The notes under the pieces: generated by a model | What the model was told of the DNA's origin: nothing | The model's database searches: none | Seen by the model: only the letters and a program-made list of their open reading frames with translations | In this document: piece by piece, positions 1 to 8,301 of the stretch | How the letters are laid out: each line of letters begins with the position of its first letter | How positions within the stretch are numbered: the first letter of the stretch is position 1 | Program-made: the position numbers and the translations under genes | Assembly: GCF_947502445.1 (NCBI RefSeq) | Contig: NZ_CANMZW010000015.1 | Span: 1 to 64,000 of the forward strand | DNA length: 64,000 bases | From: an uncultured Brevibacillus sp. | GTDB taxonomy: Bacteria > Bacillota > Bacilli > Brevibacillales > Brevibacillaceae | Reading direction: 5' to 3'

Positions 1-71
1 GCTAGTGGTTGGTAACTACAAACCCCCACAGTGGACTTTCACCACCTAGTTAGTCGCCATGCGTGGCGCAC
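1..71 (-). mobile_element. 5' end of a group IIC intron (partial, runs off left edge)
   Basis: Read on the minus strand from 71, the sequence begins GTGCGCCACGCATGGCGAC and continues through AGGTGGTGAAAGTCCAC. This matches, from memory, the start of domain I in bacterial group IIC introns such as the Oceanobacillus one (GUGUGCC-GGCAUGGG followed by GGGUGAGAGUCCC). The first intron base lies directly after a terminator stem and its TTTTA tail, the insertion site typical of class IIC. The reverse transcriptase and the 3' end would lie left of the window. Confidence 0.75.
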
Positions 72-101
72 TAAAAGAATCCGCCTAAAGGAGACGGATT
101 C
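72..101 (-). terminator. Rho-independent terminator of the DUF1328 gene and intron target site
   Basis: On the minus strand a 7-bp stem GAATCCG/CGGATTC (95-101 with 77-83) encloses an 11-base loop and is followed by TTTTA. The intron starts at the next base, so the T-tract is cut short. Confidence 0.75.
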
Positions 102-123
102 TCGCCAGTACCTTCATCTTTTT

Positions 124-288
124 CTAGTAACTGCTGCGCTTTCCAAAAATGAGCGACAGAACGAACAAGATCAAAAAAACAACGAACAAGAATTTCGCGA
201 TACCCACCGCTGCCGAAACAATCCCTGTAAACCCGAATATCGCCGCAATTATGGCAATGATCAGAAACAGCATAGACCATCGTAACAT
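124..288 (-). CDS. DUF1328 family small membrane protein
   Basis: A 54-residue protein starting [16 protein letters not shown]. It is almost entirely two hydrophobic segments (about residues 4-24 and 28-48) ending GKRSSY. The pattern MLRW-x2[14 protein letters not shown] fits the DUF1328 (YtjA-like) family, which is usually 52-60 residues; its biochemical role is unknown. The start ATG at 288 has a GGGTGATCC ribosome site. A sigma-B-type promoter (GTTTCA-N14-GGTTAA) lies 55-80 bases upstream, and the gene ends in a terminator occupied by a group IIC intron. The promoter suggests that it is a general-stress gene. Confidence 0.85.
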   Translation of the reverse strand: MLRWSMLFLIIAIIAAIFGFTGIVSAAVGIAKFLFVVFLILFVLSLIFGKRSSY

Positions 289-342
289 GTGGATCACCCT
301 TTCCTGGTTTGCTTCCTCTTGTCTAATCGTTCCTGCTCATTA

Positions 343-368
343 TTAACCACTTTTCTCGTGGCTGAAAC
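343..368 (-). promoter_or_regulatory. Sigma-B-type promoter for the DUF1328 gene
   Basis: Minus strand GTTTCA (368-363), 14-base spacer, GGTTAA (348-343). It matches the -35/spacer/-10 layout found five more times in this island and the known B. subtilis sigma-B consensus GTTTAA-N12-15-GGGWAW. The -10 has one mismatch. Confidence 0.65.
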
Positions 369-397
369 AAAACGGTCGAGAGGTTTTTCACAGAGCT

Positions 398-1270
398 TTA
401 TTTTCTGTAGATTTTTTCCTGTGGAACGAAATCGGTGTAGGGAAGGCCATCTGGCACAAAAAGAATCGACTCCTTGCTCCCTAACCCGAGAATGCCCCCG
501 TCAGCCAGGCTCTCGTAAATCAGCCTATGGACATGATGCTGCAACTCTTGATCGAAATAAATCAGGACGTTGCGGCACAAGATCACATGAAACTCATTCA
601 GAGATCCATCCGTCACCAGGTTATGCTGCGCGAACACGAGGTTCTCACTCATGCTGGGGCGAAAATACGCAAAGCGATGGTCGGTAGCGTAGTATTCGGA
701 AAAAGCCTTCGTTCCTCCGGCCTCCAGGTAATTTTTCGTATACTGCTGCATTTTCTTTAAGGGAAATGCTCCTTTCTGCGCAGCCTCAATCGCCTTTTCA
801 TTCATGTCCGTTCCATAAATCTTCGTCTTGTGGGCCAAGCCCTCCTCCAACATCAGGATCGCCATGGAGTACACTTCTTCCCCCGTTGCACAGCCAGCAT
901 GCCATATCCGAATTTCAGGCAGTTTCCGTAGTAAGGGCACTACCTCTTTACGGAAGGCGATGAAAAAGCTTGGATCTCGAAACATTTCGGTCAGGCGAAT
1001 GGACAAATCGTTTAGCAAGCGCTCCAAAGCTCCTTGCTCATGCAGCACCTTCTCCAATAATGCTGTGATAGTCGGGAGTCCCTCCGCCGTCATCCGGTTT
1101 ACAATTCGCCTGCGCAGCGATGCACGTACATACCCGCGAAAATCGTAGCCGTACATTTGATAAAGACCTTCCAAGAGCAGGTTGATTTCTATTTGTTGCC
1201 GCTCGTCGTGAACCACATTCTCCATAGCTGTCAAAGAATCGGTGGATAGGTCTGGTAATGGAGTGTCCAT
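398..1270 (-). CDS. rsbM: CheR-family methyltransferase, RsbM-like regulator of the sigma-B kinase
   Basis: A 290-residue SAM-dependent methyltransferase of the CheR family. The N-terminal helical part (about 20-90) contains the basic segment RASLRRRIVNRM, and the SAM-binding core shows HAGCATGEEVYSMAI followed by FHVILCRNVLIYF. The open frame extends to 1378, but the ATG at 1270 has an AGGTGA site and starts 17 bases after the kinase stop, so I take that start. In B. cereus, RsbM methylates the hybrid kinase RsbK and damps sigma-B activation. Adjacency to an RsbK-like kinase supports the same role here. A chemotaxis role is less likely because no chemotaxis genes are near. Confidence 0.85.
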   Translation of the reverse strand: MDTPLPDLSTDSLTAMENVVHDERQQIEINLLLEGLYQMYGYDFRGYVRASLRRRIVNRMTAEGLPTITALLEKVLHEQGALERLLNDLSIRLTEMFRDPSFFIAFRKEVVPLLRKLPEIRIWHAGCATGEEVYSMAILMLEEGLAHKTKIYGTDMNEKAIEAAQKGAFPLKKMQQYTKNYLEAGGTKAFSEYYATDHRFAYFRPSMSENLVFAQHNLVTDGSLNEFHVILCRNVLIYFDQELQHHVHRLIYESLADGGILGLGSKESILFVPDGLPYTDFVPQEKIYRK

Positions 1271-1287
1271 TTCGAGTTCACCTACTT

Positions 1288-4044
1288 CTATTTCGTCAGC
1301 CACACCCGCATGAGCGAGAACAGCTGATCTATATTTAATGGCTTCATAATATAATCGGAAGCCCCGGATTCCAAGCATTTTTCTCTTTCGTGCTTCATCG
1401 CTTTGGCAGTCAGCGCGATGATGGGCAACTGGTCTAGGCCTAGCTCCTCACGTATGATCTTCATCGCTTCATAGCCATCCATGATCGGCATCATAATATC
1501 CATCAGGACCAGATCGTATTCCTCAGCACCCCGGAGCTTCTTCAATGCCTCTCTGCCATTTTCCGCTACCTCTACCGAAACTCCTTTTCGTTCCAGTGCG
1601 GTAACGAGCGCATACACATTTCTGGCATCGTCATCAACTAGCAGTACATGCTTTCCCTGGAACAGCTTTTCTTCTGGAGCAGCTGTGGCCGTATCCAACC
1701 AGCTGATAGCCTCAGCTCCTCGTTCCAAAGCCACCATACTCCCCGTTGCTGCCACTTCGTCTGTCGTCAGAAGTCCCGTACCTTGTCCATCTGGAGAAGC
1801 ATCATCCCGTTTGCTGGGGAGGTACAGAGTAAACGCACTTCCTTTATTCGGTTCGCTCTCAACCACGATGGCTCCACCCAATAGGCGCGTAAACTCACGG
1901 CAAATCGAGAGTCCAAGTCCGGTTCCACCATACTGTCTATTGGTTGTGCCATCGACCTGCTGGAACGCCTCGAAGATAAGCTCCTGCTTGTCGTACGGGA
2001 TTCCGATTCCCGTATCCATCACTGAAAATTCCAGTACCGTCTCTTCTCTCAGGTCGGGAAGCAGCTCCTGTACACGCAACGGATTCGCTGGTCCTATCCG
2101 CAGCGTCACACTTCCTTGTTCAGTGAATTTACATGCATTTGACAACAGGTTTTTCAATATTTGATGCAGTCTCTGCCCATCCGTCAAAATAAGATCGGGT
2201 GTGTCTGGATGGACCCGTACTTCAAAGTCCACCTGCTTCTTCGCAGTTACTGGTTCAAACATGCTTTGCATCAGCTGTGGGATTTCCGAGACATTGACTT
2301 CATCTGTCATGATCTCAATTTTCCCAGCCTCGATTTTGGATAAATCAAGAATATCGTCAATGAGGCGAAGTAAGTCTTGCCCCGCTGTATAAATGACCCG
2401 GGAGTACTCTTCCACTTCCTCCTCGTCCGTTTCTGACTGACTGTTTTCCATAAGCATTTGTGACAGGATCAAAATGCTGTTCAGCGGAGTACGCAGCTCA
2501 TGGGACATGTTTGCCAGAAAATCAGTTTTGTACTGCGAGCTCTCCTGTAGCTTGCGCGCGTAGTCTGCCAGCTCATCCTTTGCTTTTTGCAACTCAGCTG
2601 CCCTCTGCTGCGCAAAAAGATTTTGTTCTTCCAAAAATTCATTGGTCATGCGCAGCTGTTCTTGCTGCATCTGCAGTTCTTCCGATTGAGTCTGCAGCTC
2701 CTCCGACTGTGTCTGCAGCTCTTCGGTCATCACTTGAGACTCGCTAAGCAAGCGCTCCACTTCCATCCTTCCCAGAACGCTGACGATCGATTGTCCAAAC
2801 TTCTCCTGCAGCAAATCCAAGAGTGTTAAGTGCGCTGCTTCAAACGGCTGAAACGCAGCCAGCTCGACGACTGCCTCTACTCTTCCTTCTACCGTGATCG
2901 GAGCGACCACTAAATGGCGAGGCGAGGCTTCCCCTAACCCAGAGGTGACCTTGATGTAATCTTCTGGCAAATGATCGATAAGAAAGATTCGTTTATCCAC
3001 CGCACACTGACCAACGAGACCTTCCCCCAAGCGAAAGCTGTCCGCAGCATGCTCCTGATTCGCAAGTGCATAGTCTGCCACTCGAATGAAGATCGTCTCA
3101 GCGCTATGATTTTTCCGTAGATAGACGACACCGTATGCCGCTCCGAGCTTTGGCGCAAGCCTGCCAACAAAAGCTTTAGCGAGCGTGTGAATATCAGTTA
3201 TACCCTGATAGATTGTAGAAATTTCCGTCAGGCTCTTCTGTATCCAGCTCTGTCGCTCCAGACTGCCGAGCAAATCATTCGTCGCAAAAGCCAGCTCCCG
3301 CAGCTCGTCTTTTGTTTGCACCTCGATTCTTGCCGTTAGGTCCACATCGGATGAGGGATCGGTTATCTCTCGAATCGTTTTCACGACCTGCTTGATCGTG
3401 CTGACGATAGTTCTGGACAGATAGAGGGACAAGGCAAAGGTGATGATCGTTACGAAGCCGATAATGGCATACCAAATATAGAGCACCTTTTCATTGCTCT
3501 GATTCAGCTTTTCGATACGCTCTGCTGTCACTCTCTTCTCATCCACAAGAAAAGAATCAAGCTGTGTGCGCAGCTGATCCATCGTTTTTTTGCCTGTATT
3601 TTGTTCAAAATGATGCTGGAGAGCTTCCGCTTTGTTTTCCTTCTTTTTCTGGACGACGTACTCTCCGGTATTCGCCACCCAGCTTAATATCAAAGGGCGG
3701 ATTTGTTCCAGATTCCGTTGTTGCCCCGGATTATCCGCGAGCATCGTGTACAGCTTGTTGTAGTTATCCTGCCAGCTGCGGCTTCCGATCTCATAGGGCT
3801 CCAGATACTGTTCATCCCCAGTAATCACATATCCGCGCATCCCGGTTTCCATATCCAGCACATTTTTTTGTACCTGACTGGTCAACTCGTGTACGGTCAT
3901 GTCATGATTGGATATAAACTCGATTTCAGCCTGCAAATCCTTCATCGCGTGATTCACGATAAGGAGGGAAACGCCCAGACAAGCCACGATCGATACGTAC
4001 ACGATAAAAATTTTCGCCTGAATGTTCAGATTAAAACCTTTCAT
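1288..4044 (-). CDS. rsbK: Hybrid sensor histidine kinase CHASE3-HAMP-GAF-HisKA-HATPase-REC, RsbK-like
   Basis: A 918-residue membrane kinase. A TM segment (about 9-27) precedes a CHASE3 sensor domain (about 40-180), then a second TM (about 190-210), HAMP, a GAF domain (about 285-420), a coiled coil with repeated EELQTQS heptads, HisKA with NMSHELRTPLNS, HATPase with GTGLGLSICREF, and a C-terminal REC domain with LVLMDIMMP. This order is that described for B. cereus RsbK, which phosphorylates RsbY to activate sigma-B. It lies 107 bases downstream of sigB on the same strand and is followed by the methyltransferase gene. The start has AAGGCGA upstream. Confidence 0.85.
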   Translation of the reverse strand: MKGFNLNIQAKIFIVYVSIVACLGVSLLIVNHAMKDLQAEIEFISNHDMTVHELTSQVQKNVLDMETGMRGYVITGDEQYLEPYEIGSRSWQDNYNKLYTMLADNPGQQRNLEQIRPLILSWVANTGEYVVQKKKENKAEALQHHFEQNTGKKTMDQLRTQLDSFLVDEKRVTAERIEKLNQSNEKVLYIWYAIIGFVTIITFALSLYLSRTIVSTIKQVVKTIREITDPSSDVDLTARIEVQTKDELRELAFATNDLLGSLERQSWIQKSLTEISTIYQGITDIHTLAKAFVGRLAPKLGAAYGVVYLRKNHSAETIFIRVADYALANQEHAADSFRLGEGLVGQCAVDKRIFLIDHLPEDYIKVTSGLGEASPRHLVVAPITVEGRVEAVVELAAFQPFEAAHLTLLDLLQEKFGQSIVSVLGRMEVERLLSESQVMTEELQTQSEELQTQSEELQMQQEQLRMTNEFLEEQNLFAQQRAAELQKAKDELADYARKLQESSQYKTDFLANMSHELRTPLNSILILSQMLMENSQSETDEEEVEEYSRVIYTAGQDLLRLIDDILDLSKIEAGKIEIMTDEVNVSEIPQLMQSMFEPVTAKKQVDFEVRVHPDTPDLILTDGQRLHQILKNLLSNACKFTEQGSVTLRIGPANPLRVQELLPDLREETVLEFSVMDTGIGIPYDKQELIFEAFQQVDGTTNRQYGGTGLGLSICREFTRLLGGAIVVESEPNKGSAFTLYLPSKRDDASPDGQGTGLLTTDEVAATGSMVALERGAEAISWLDTATAAPEEKLFQGKHVLLVDDDARNVYALVTALERKGVSVEVAENGREALKKLRGAEEYDLVLMDIMMPIMDGYEAMKIIREELGLDQLPIIALTAKAMKHEREKCLESGASDYIMKPLNIDQLFSLMRVWLTK

Positions 4045-4151
4045 CGAGCTCGCCTTCTTTCATACGCTTCGTGTCTGAAAAAAATATACCAACTATTTTA
4101 CTACATTCGCTGCCACGAAACGAAAAAAGGATGGACGCTCATGAGGAAGCC

Positions 4152-4913
4152 TTATTCTGATAACGCATGCTTTAGTTTATCGATGGCCCGCTTCAGAATT
4201 CGGGACACGCTCATCTGGGAAACGCCCAATTGCTCAGCAATTTGTCTTTGGGATTGTCCTTCGGTGTAAATCAGCGAAATCACTTTTTGTTCTTCTTTTT
4301 TCAAGCAGCCAAGCGCTTCATTCAAATCCATTCTCTTCTCCAGCAGCTGATAATCATCAGCGGGTGTGGCAATCATATCAGCAATCGTCGCATTACTCTC
4401 CCCTTCAGGCGAGAGCTGTGTGTCTAGCGACGTATAGTTATAGTAGTCACGGCCAACGAGAACCTCGATGGTTTCCTCCACAGTCAGCCCCACCTCATCT
4501 GCGATCTCTTCCACGTGGGGGGAGCGCTCCAGTCTGATAGTCAGCTCGTCAATCATCCGCTGAACATGTGCGCTCTTTTCTTTAATTTTTCGCGGCACCT
4601 GTATGTACCAGGACTTGTCCCGCAAGTAGTTTTTCATATGTCCGACCAGATGCTTCATGGCATAGCCTTCAAAGGGAATGCCAAGCGCGATGTCATACTG
4701 CTTGAACAAGCGAAGCAAGGCGATTCGCCCCACCTGATACAAATCCTCGTTCAAGTCGGGACGGTTGCGCGACATCTTTCCTGCTGCCATCTGGACGATT
4801 GGATCATAATGCAGCAAGAGCTCGGTTGCTGCTTCGCCGCATTCGGTTTCCCGATAGATTTTCATTTTGGAGTACAGCTTGTACAAAGCCTCCGAGGGTT
4901 GGTTTGGATTCAT
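4152..4913 (-). CDS. sigB: RNA polymerase sigma factor SigB
   Basis: A 253-residue sigma-70 family factor of the SigB/SigF type. Region 2 is seen in LNEDLYQVGRIALLRLFKQYD, split here as LNEDLYQVGRIAL and KQYD; region 3 in LERSPHVEEIADEVG; and region 4 in GQSQRQIAEQLGVSQMSVSRILKRA. The ATG overlaps the rsbW stop by four bases (ATGA), so the two proteins are translationally coupled, as expected for an anti-sigma/sigma pair. Distinction from SigF or SigG rests on the Rsb neighbours and the sigma-B-like promoters around it. It directs transcription of the general stress regulon. Confidence 0.9.
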   Translation of the reverse strand: MNPNQPSEALYKLYSKMKIYRETECGEAATELLLHYDPIVQMAAGKMSRNRPDLNEDLYQVGRIALLRLFKQYDIALGIPFEGYAMKHLVGHMKNYLRDKSWYIQVPRKIKEKSAHVQRMIDELTIRLERSPHVEEIADEVGLTVEETIEVLVGRDYYNYTSLDTQLSPEGESNATIADMIATPADDYQLLEKRMDLNEALGCLKKEEQKVISLIYTEGQSQRQIAEQLGVSQMSVSRILKRAIDKLKHALSE

Positions 4914-5356
4914 ACCCTTTCCCCTTTTCTGCTCAGCCGCTTGGATAAAACGATCCTGGTTCCTGCGGTGCTCCCCGTGTCCACCTGAACTTCATCCATC
5001 AATGCTTCCATCAGGAAAATACCAAGGCCGCCTACCGAAAGCTCGCTAATTTCTTCTCGCTCGCCAGGAATGCTGCTCCCCGGCACCCCTGTATTCACAA
5101 AGCTGTGTCCATAGTCTTGCACAGTGATCACCAGTTGCTCCCCGTCATTTTCGAAGCGCAGGTCGATCATCCCTGTGTCAGCATCCTCATAAGCGTGCAA
5201 AATGGCATTATTGCAAGCCTCGGAAACAGCCACTTTCATGTCCTCGATTTCTTCGAAAGAAAAGCCTGCTTTCGTCGCGAAGCTGTATAAGCTCAGTCTG
5301 ACAATATCCAAATATTCCGCCTCAGCGGGTATTGTAATGCTCACAAATGGATTCAT
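4910..5356 (-). CDS. rsbW: Anti-sigma-B factor, serine protein kinase RsbW
   Basis: A 148-residue GHKL-fold kinase. The N box is seen in VAVSEACNNAILHAY, and glycine-box residues in LSVGGLGIFLMEALMD. RsbW binds SigB to hold it inactive and phosphorylates RsbV on serine. It begins 67 bases after the DUF948 gene on the same strand, so the sigma-B promoter near 5930 may drive DUF948-rsbW-sigB as one autoregulated unit. SpoIIAB is an alternative by fold, but the adjoining genes argue for RsbW. Confidence 0.9.
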   Translation of the reverse strand: MNPFVSITIPAEAEYLDIVRLSLYSFATKAGFSFEEIEDMKVAVSEACNNAILHAYEDADTGMIDLRFENDGEQLVITVQDYGHSFVNTGVPGSSIPGEREEISELSVGGLGIFLMEALMDEVQVDTGSTAGTRIVLSKRLSRKGERV

Positions 5357-5423
5357 GATCGCTCCTCTTTCCTTTCCTGTCTCCTGCTCTACCTACAAGT
5401 GTAACAGATTCCACTGACAGTGC

Positions 5424-5885
5424 TCAGTCGCCCGCCCTCTTGCCAGCCGGTTGTGCGCGTGCAGACTTCATTCGCAGCCAGACATCTCCCGCTGCAAGAG
5501 CTCCTTCTAAAACGGCTTGCCATTTTTCTGTACGCTGTGCTGGAGCTGACCCTCTTTTCGGCTGCTTAAAAGAAGCGAAGAATCCGGTAGCGGATTGTCT
5601 GACCGTCGTCGTAAGCTCATGGACCACCTGACCGACATCGCCCACACTGCTAAACAAATGATCCAGCTTCGTCAGCTTCGTACGCAAATCAACCGCCATT
5701 TTATTTGCATTTCCTACTACTGCCTTCACTTCATCGCCAATTTCTCTGACTTCTATTTTCATCTGCCCCAAGGTCTGTGTGACCTCGTCCTGGGAGCTTT
5801 TCACCGATTGTAAGGTCCGGATCAGGAAAAACGTCAGGATGACAAACGCAATCGCAATCATTACGGCGCTCATTTCTAGTAACAT
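5424..5885 (-). CDS. DUF948 (YtxG-like) general stress protein
   Basis: A 153-residue protein with one N-terminal TM helix (about 5-25) followed by a long helical, probably coiled-coil region rich in V, K and E (about 28-110) and a basic tail. This is the DUF948/YtxG layout; YtxG is a sigma-B controlled general-stress protein in B. subtilis whose function is unknown. Its promoter, GTTTCA-N14-GGGTAA, is 34-59 bases upstream. The ATG at 5885 is preceded by GAGGGAGGG. Confidence 0.8.
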   Translation of the reverse strand: MLLEMSAVMIAIAFVILTFFLIRTLQSVKSSQDEVTQTLGQMKIEVREIGDEVKAVVGNANKMAVDLRTKLTKLDHLFSSVGDVGQVVHELTTTVRQSATGFFASFKQPKRGSAPAQRTEKWQAVLEGALAAGDVWLRMKSARAQPAGKRAGD

Positions 5886-5918
5886 AACATGCCCTCCCTC
5901 TGAAACATTTAAAAACCA

Positions 5919-5944
5919 TTACCCACCAGCGCTTCATTTGAAAC
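5919..5944 (-). promoter_or_regulatory. Sigma-B-type promoter for DUF948-rsbW-sigB
   Basis: Minus strand GTTTCA (5944-5939), 14-base spacer, GGGTAA (5924-5919). It lies back to back with the dps promoter. Confidence 0.8.
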
Positions 5945-5968
5945 AGTCATCTTTTAAAAAAATAGCCT

Positions 5969-5994
5969 GTTTCAGCCTGCAGCAAAGTGGGTAA
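5969..5994 (+). promoter_or_regulatory. Sigma-B-type promoter for dps
   Basis: GTTTCA (5969-5974), 14-base spacer, GGGTAA (5989-5994), about 41 bases before the dps start. Confidence 0.8.
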
Positions 5995-6035
5995 CTATTG
6001 CTATCCACACCATTCTTCAATAAACGGAGGTACTT

Positions 6036-6497
6036 ATGATGACAAACACCGTAACGTATTCCATTTACTTGACGAAGACGCTCAATCAGCAGGTGGCTAA
6101 CTTCTCAGTGTTGTACATGAAGCTGCACAATTATCACTGGTATGTGAAAGGCGAGAACTTTTTCACGCTGCATGTTAAATTCGAGGAGCTGTATACAGAG
6201 GTCGCACTGCATCTCGATACCATCGCGGAACGGATGCTGGCTCTTGGGTCCGTACCGACCGCTACACTCAAAGAACATCTGGAAATGGCGACGATCAAGG
6301 AAGCCACAGGGGAGGAAGATGACCAGCAAATGGTCGAAGCGTTGTCAGAAGACATGGAAAACATCATGAAGGAGCTTAAAATCGGCATTACCTTGGCAGA
6401 GGATCAGCGTGATCAGCCTACCGCCGATATGCTCACAGCCATCCACACTTCTTTTGAGAAGCATCGCTGGATGCTCAGTGCCTACCTCGGAAAATAA
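6036..6497 (+). CDS. dps: Dps family DNA-binding/ferritin-like stress protein
   Basis: A 153-residue ferritin-like protein. The Dps ferroxidase signature is visible: KLHNYHWYVKG, then HVKFEELYTEVALHLDTIAERMLALG split across helix B. These His, Asp and Glu residues bind iron at the dimer interface, and the protein forms a dodecamer storing iron with peroxide. B. subtilis Dps is a sigma-B target, which agrees with the promoter upstream. The ATG at 6036 follows GGAGG by five bases; the ATG at 6039 is an equally good alternative. A strong hairpin follows. Confidence 0.9.
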   Translation: MMTNTVTYSIYLTKTLNQQVANFSVLYMKLHNYHWYVKGENFFTLHVKFEELYTEVALHLDTIAERMLALGSVPTATLKEHLEMATIKEATGEEDDQQMVEALSEDMENIMKELKIGITLAEDQRDQPTADMLTAIHTSFEKHRWMLSAYLGK

Positions 6498-6506
6498 AGA
6501 TAAATC

Positions 6507-6555
6507 AAAGACCCACGGACCTGACAGCGTGATTGTCGGCCCGTGGGTCTTTATT
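6507..6555. terminator. Bidirectional terminator between dps and rsbV
   Basis: AAAGACCCACGG (6507-6518) pairs with CCGTGGGTCTTT, with an inner CTGACA/TGTC stem and T-runs on both sides. It serves the convergent dps and rsbV genes. Confidence 0.85.
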
Positions 6556-6570
6556 TGAGCAAGCAGCCAT

Positions 6571-6906
6571 TTACGCGCCACCCTTTACTCCTTGCAGCAG
6601 AAACTTGGAAATCCCGGTAATTTCCAGGAGCTTGAGCACTCCTGGTGGAATATTGCGAACAGTAAGCGGCGCCCTCTTTGCATCCCGTATTTTTAAGATA
6701 GAAACGAGGATACCGATCCCTGTGCTATCTATGTAAGAGAGGTCCGCCAAATCGAGAATGAGTTCTTTTTCTGTACCAGACACCACCGCTTCCAGCTTAT
6801 CACGGAATAACGTCGCTGCTACCTCCAAATCCAGCTCACCATGGAAATGAAGAACAATCGCTTTATCGGTTTCCTTCTGATCTATTGAAAATTTTTCAGC
6901 TGCCAT
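6571..6906 (-). CDS. rsbV: Anti-anti-sigma factor RsbV
   Basis: A 111-residue STAS-domain protein. The phosphorylated-serine motif is clear in LSYIDSTGIGIL. Unphosphorylated RsbV binds RsbW and releases SigB; RsbW inactivates it by phosphorylation and RsbY restores it. The ATG at 6906 is eight bases after GAGGGAG; a GTG at 6915 sits within that site and is not preferred. It follows rsbY by 40 bases on the same strand, so the phosphatase and its substrate are co-transcribed. This differs from the rsbV-rsbW-sigB order common in Bacillus. Confidence 0.88.
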   Translation of the reverse strand: MAAEKFSIDQKETDKAIVLHFHGELDLEVAATLFRDKLEAVVSGTEKELILDLADLSYIDSTGIGILVSILKIRDAKRAPLTVRNIPPGVLKLLEITGISKFLLQGVKGGA

Positions 6907-6946
6907 GTAGCTCACTCCCTCTATCTTTTCTGTTGGTAGCTTTTAT

Positions 6947-8083
6947 CTATTTCGTTGAAATCATGACCAGGCACCTATCGTCCTTTAGATCGTCTCTTCC
7001 TGCACCCGGCTGCAGCTTTTGTACAAAGCTGACCGGATCATGTTCAGCCTGTTCCTGCAATCTGCTAACAATCGGGACCATTCCATTTTCATGCTCTACA
7101 CCCAGGCTCTCAACCAAACCGTCCGTGAACAAAATAAGTCGTGCCTGTCTGGCGTAAGAAATCTCATCTTGGACAATATCAATTCTCTCAAAAAACCCCA
7201 AGGCACAGCAACCCTTGTCGAGCATTACCGCTTTTCCATCAACCATGGCAACTCCTGCGGGATGTCCGGCATTCACGTATTGAATCGTCCGCTTTTCCGT
7301 ATCCAGTACCAGATAAATAGCCGTAAAATAGTAGTTGATAAGTCGGTCCGACATCTGCAGCTGGTTCATACGCCGATTGAGCTCGTCCATGACTGCTTTT
7401 GGATCACTTCCCCCCATAATCGTATCCTTTAAGCCTGCGTACATGTACATGCACACCAGCGAGGAAGAGATGCCGTGCCCCATCATATCAAGTAAAATGA
7501 CAGCATAACGGTTCGGCGCAATTTGATACCAGGCGTACAAGTCACCGGCTAGCTCTGAGGATGGCTCATAGACCGCCGATATGTCTACTGCCTGGTCATG
7601 GATCGGACTGCTGAGCATACTGCGCTGGACCTGCTTGGCTAATGTCAGCTCATTTTGAATCCGTTTATCCCGTTCCTTGCGTAAATCCTTTTCATGCTTT
7701 AGGCGAAGCGTTGAACGGATACGTGCCAGCAGCTCGACCTTGTTTATCGGCTTCATGACATAATCGAGCGCACCCGCATCCAGTGCCTCCGCCATCTTAT
7801 AGGAATCTCCCATCGCCGTGACAAAAATAATCGGAAGATCACGTAGTCTTTCCTGCTTCAATACGGTTCTGCATGCCTCTACGCCGTCAATTTCCGGCAT
7901 CATCAAGTCCATCAATATTAAATCGACCGGTACCTCTCCAGCTGCATTTGAATCCATGCCGAGAAAATGATAGAGCTCTTTGGCAGAAGACAGCAGCACC
8001 AGATTATCGTAGCCAGCTTTTCGCAAGATTTTTTCAATGATCACTAGATTGGTTCGGTTGTCGTCTACAATGACAATACTCAT
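6947..8083 (-). CDS. rsbY: Response-regulator PP2C phosphatase RsbY
   Basis: A 378-residue protein with an N-terminal REC domain (about 1-120; acidic pair near the start in VDDN, phospho-Asp in LILMDLMMPEIDG, Lys in DYVMKP), a helical linker (about 130-150) and a C-terminal PP2C/SpoIIE phosphatase domain (about 170-378; metal-binding Asp in LAGDLYAW, LLDMMGHGISS and LFTDGL). In B. cereus RsbY receives phosphate from RsbK and dephosphorylates RsbV. A GGGGG site precedes the ATG, and a sigma-B-type promoter lies about 90 bases upstream. Confidence 0.88.
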   Translation of the reverse strand: MSIVIVDDNRTNLVIIEKILRKAGYDNLVLLSSAKELYHFLGMDSNAAGEVPVDLILMDLMMPEIDGVEACRTVLKQERLRDLPIIFVTAMGDSYKMAEALDAGALDYVMKPINKVELLARIRSTLRLKHEKDLRKERDKRIQNELTLAKQVQRSMLSSPIHDQAVDISAVYEPSSELAGDLYAWYQIAPNRYAVILLDMMGHGISSSLVCMYMYAGLKDTIMGGSDPKAVMDELNRRMNQLQMSDRLINYYFTAIYLVLDTEKRTIQYVNAGHPAGVAMVDGKAVMLDKGCCALGFFERIDIVQDEISYARQARLILFTDGLVESLGVEHENGMVPIVSRLQEQAEHDPVSFVQKLQPGAGRDDLKDDRCLVMISTK

Positions 8084-8174
8084 AGCAACCCCCTATCACG
8101 AAAAAGTCAGGGGATACTCCCCACGTCCATTTCTTTTATCATAGCACGATATGGCAGAGAGCTCCTTCCCTTTA

Positions 8175-8200
8175 CTACCCACCCAAAAGTTGATTCAAAC
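8175..8200 (-). promoter_or_regulatory. Sigma-B-type promoter for rsbY-rsbV
   Basis: Minus strand GTTTGA (8200-8195), 14-base spacer, GGGTAG (8180-8175). Each box has one change from the best copies, so positive feedback on rsbY-rsbV is likely but weaker. Confidence 0.6.
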
Positions 8201-8230
8201 AGTTGAATTTGAAAAATGGATCATTTTCCT

Positions 8231-8256
8231 GTTTCAAACACCAAAAACAAGTTTAT
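8231..8256 (+). promoter_or_regulatory. Sigma-B-type promoter for the YtxH-family gene
   Basis: GTTTCA (8231-8236), 14-base spacer, GTTTAT (8251-8256). The -35 is perfect and the -10 degenerate. Confidence 0.55.
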
Positions 8257-8301
8257 AGAAGAGTAGGAACAAAATACGAGACACAAAAGGAGAGATGGAC
8301 G

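Noticed and set aside
398-1378. Longer methyltransferase starting at 1378
   Set aside because: The extra 36 codons overlap the kinase REC domain in another frame and lack a ribosome site; the ATG at 1270 has AGGTGA.
1481-2164. A 227-codon open frame on the plus strand
   Set aside because: It is antisense to the kinase coding region, has serine-rich shadow composition and no ribosome site.
5901-5906. A second GTTTCA on the minus strand before the DUF948 gene
   Set aside because: No GGG-type -10 lies 13-15 bases downstream; it sits between the accepted promoter and the gene.
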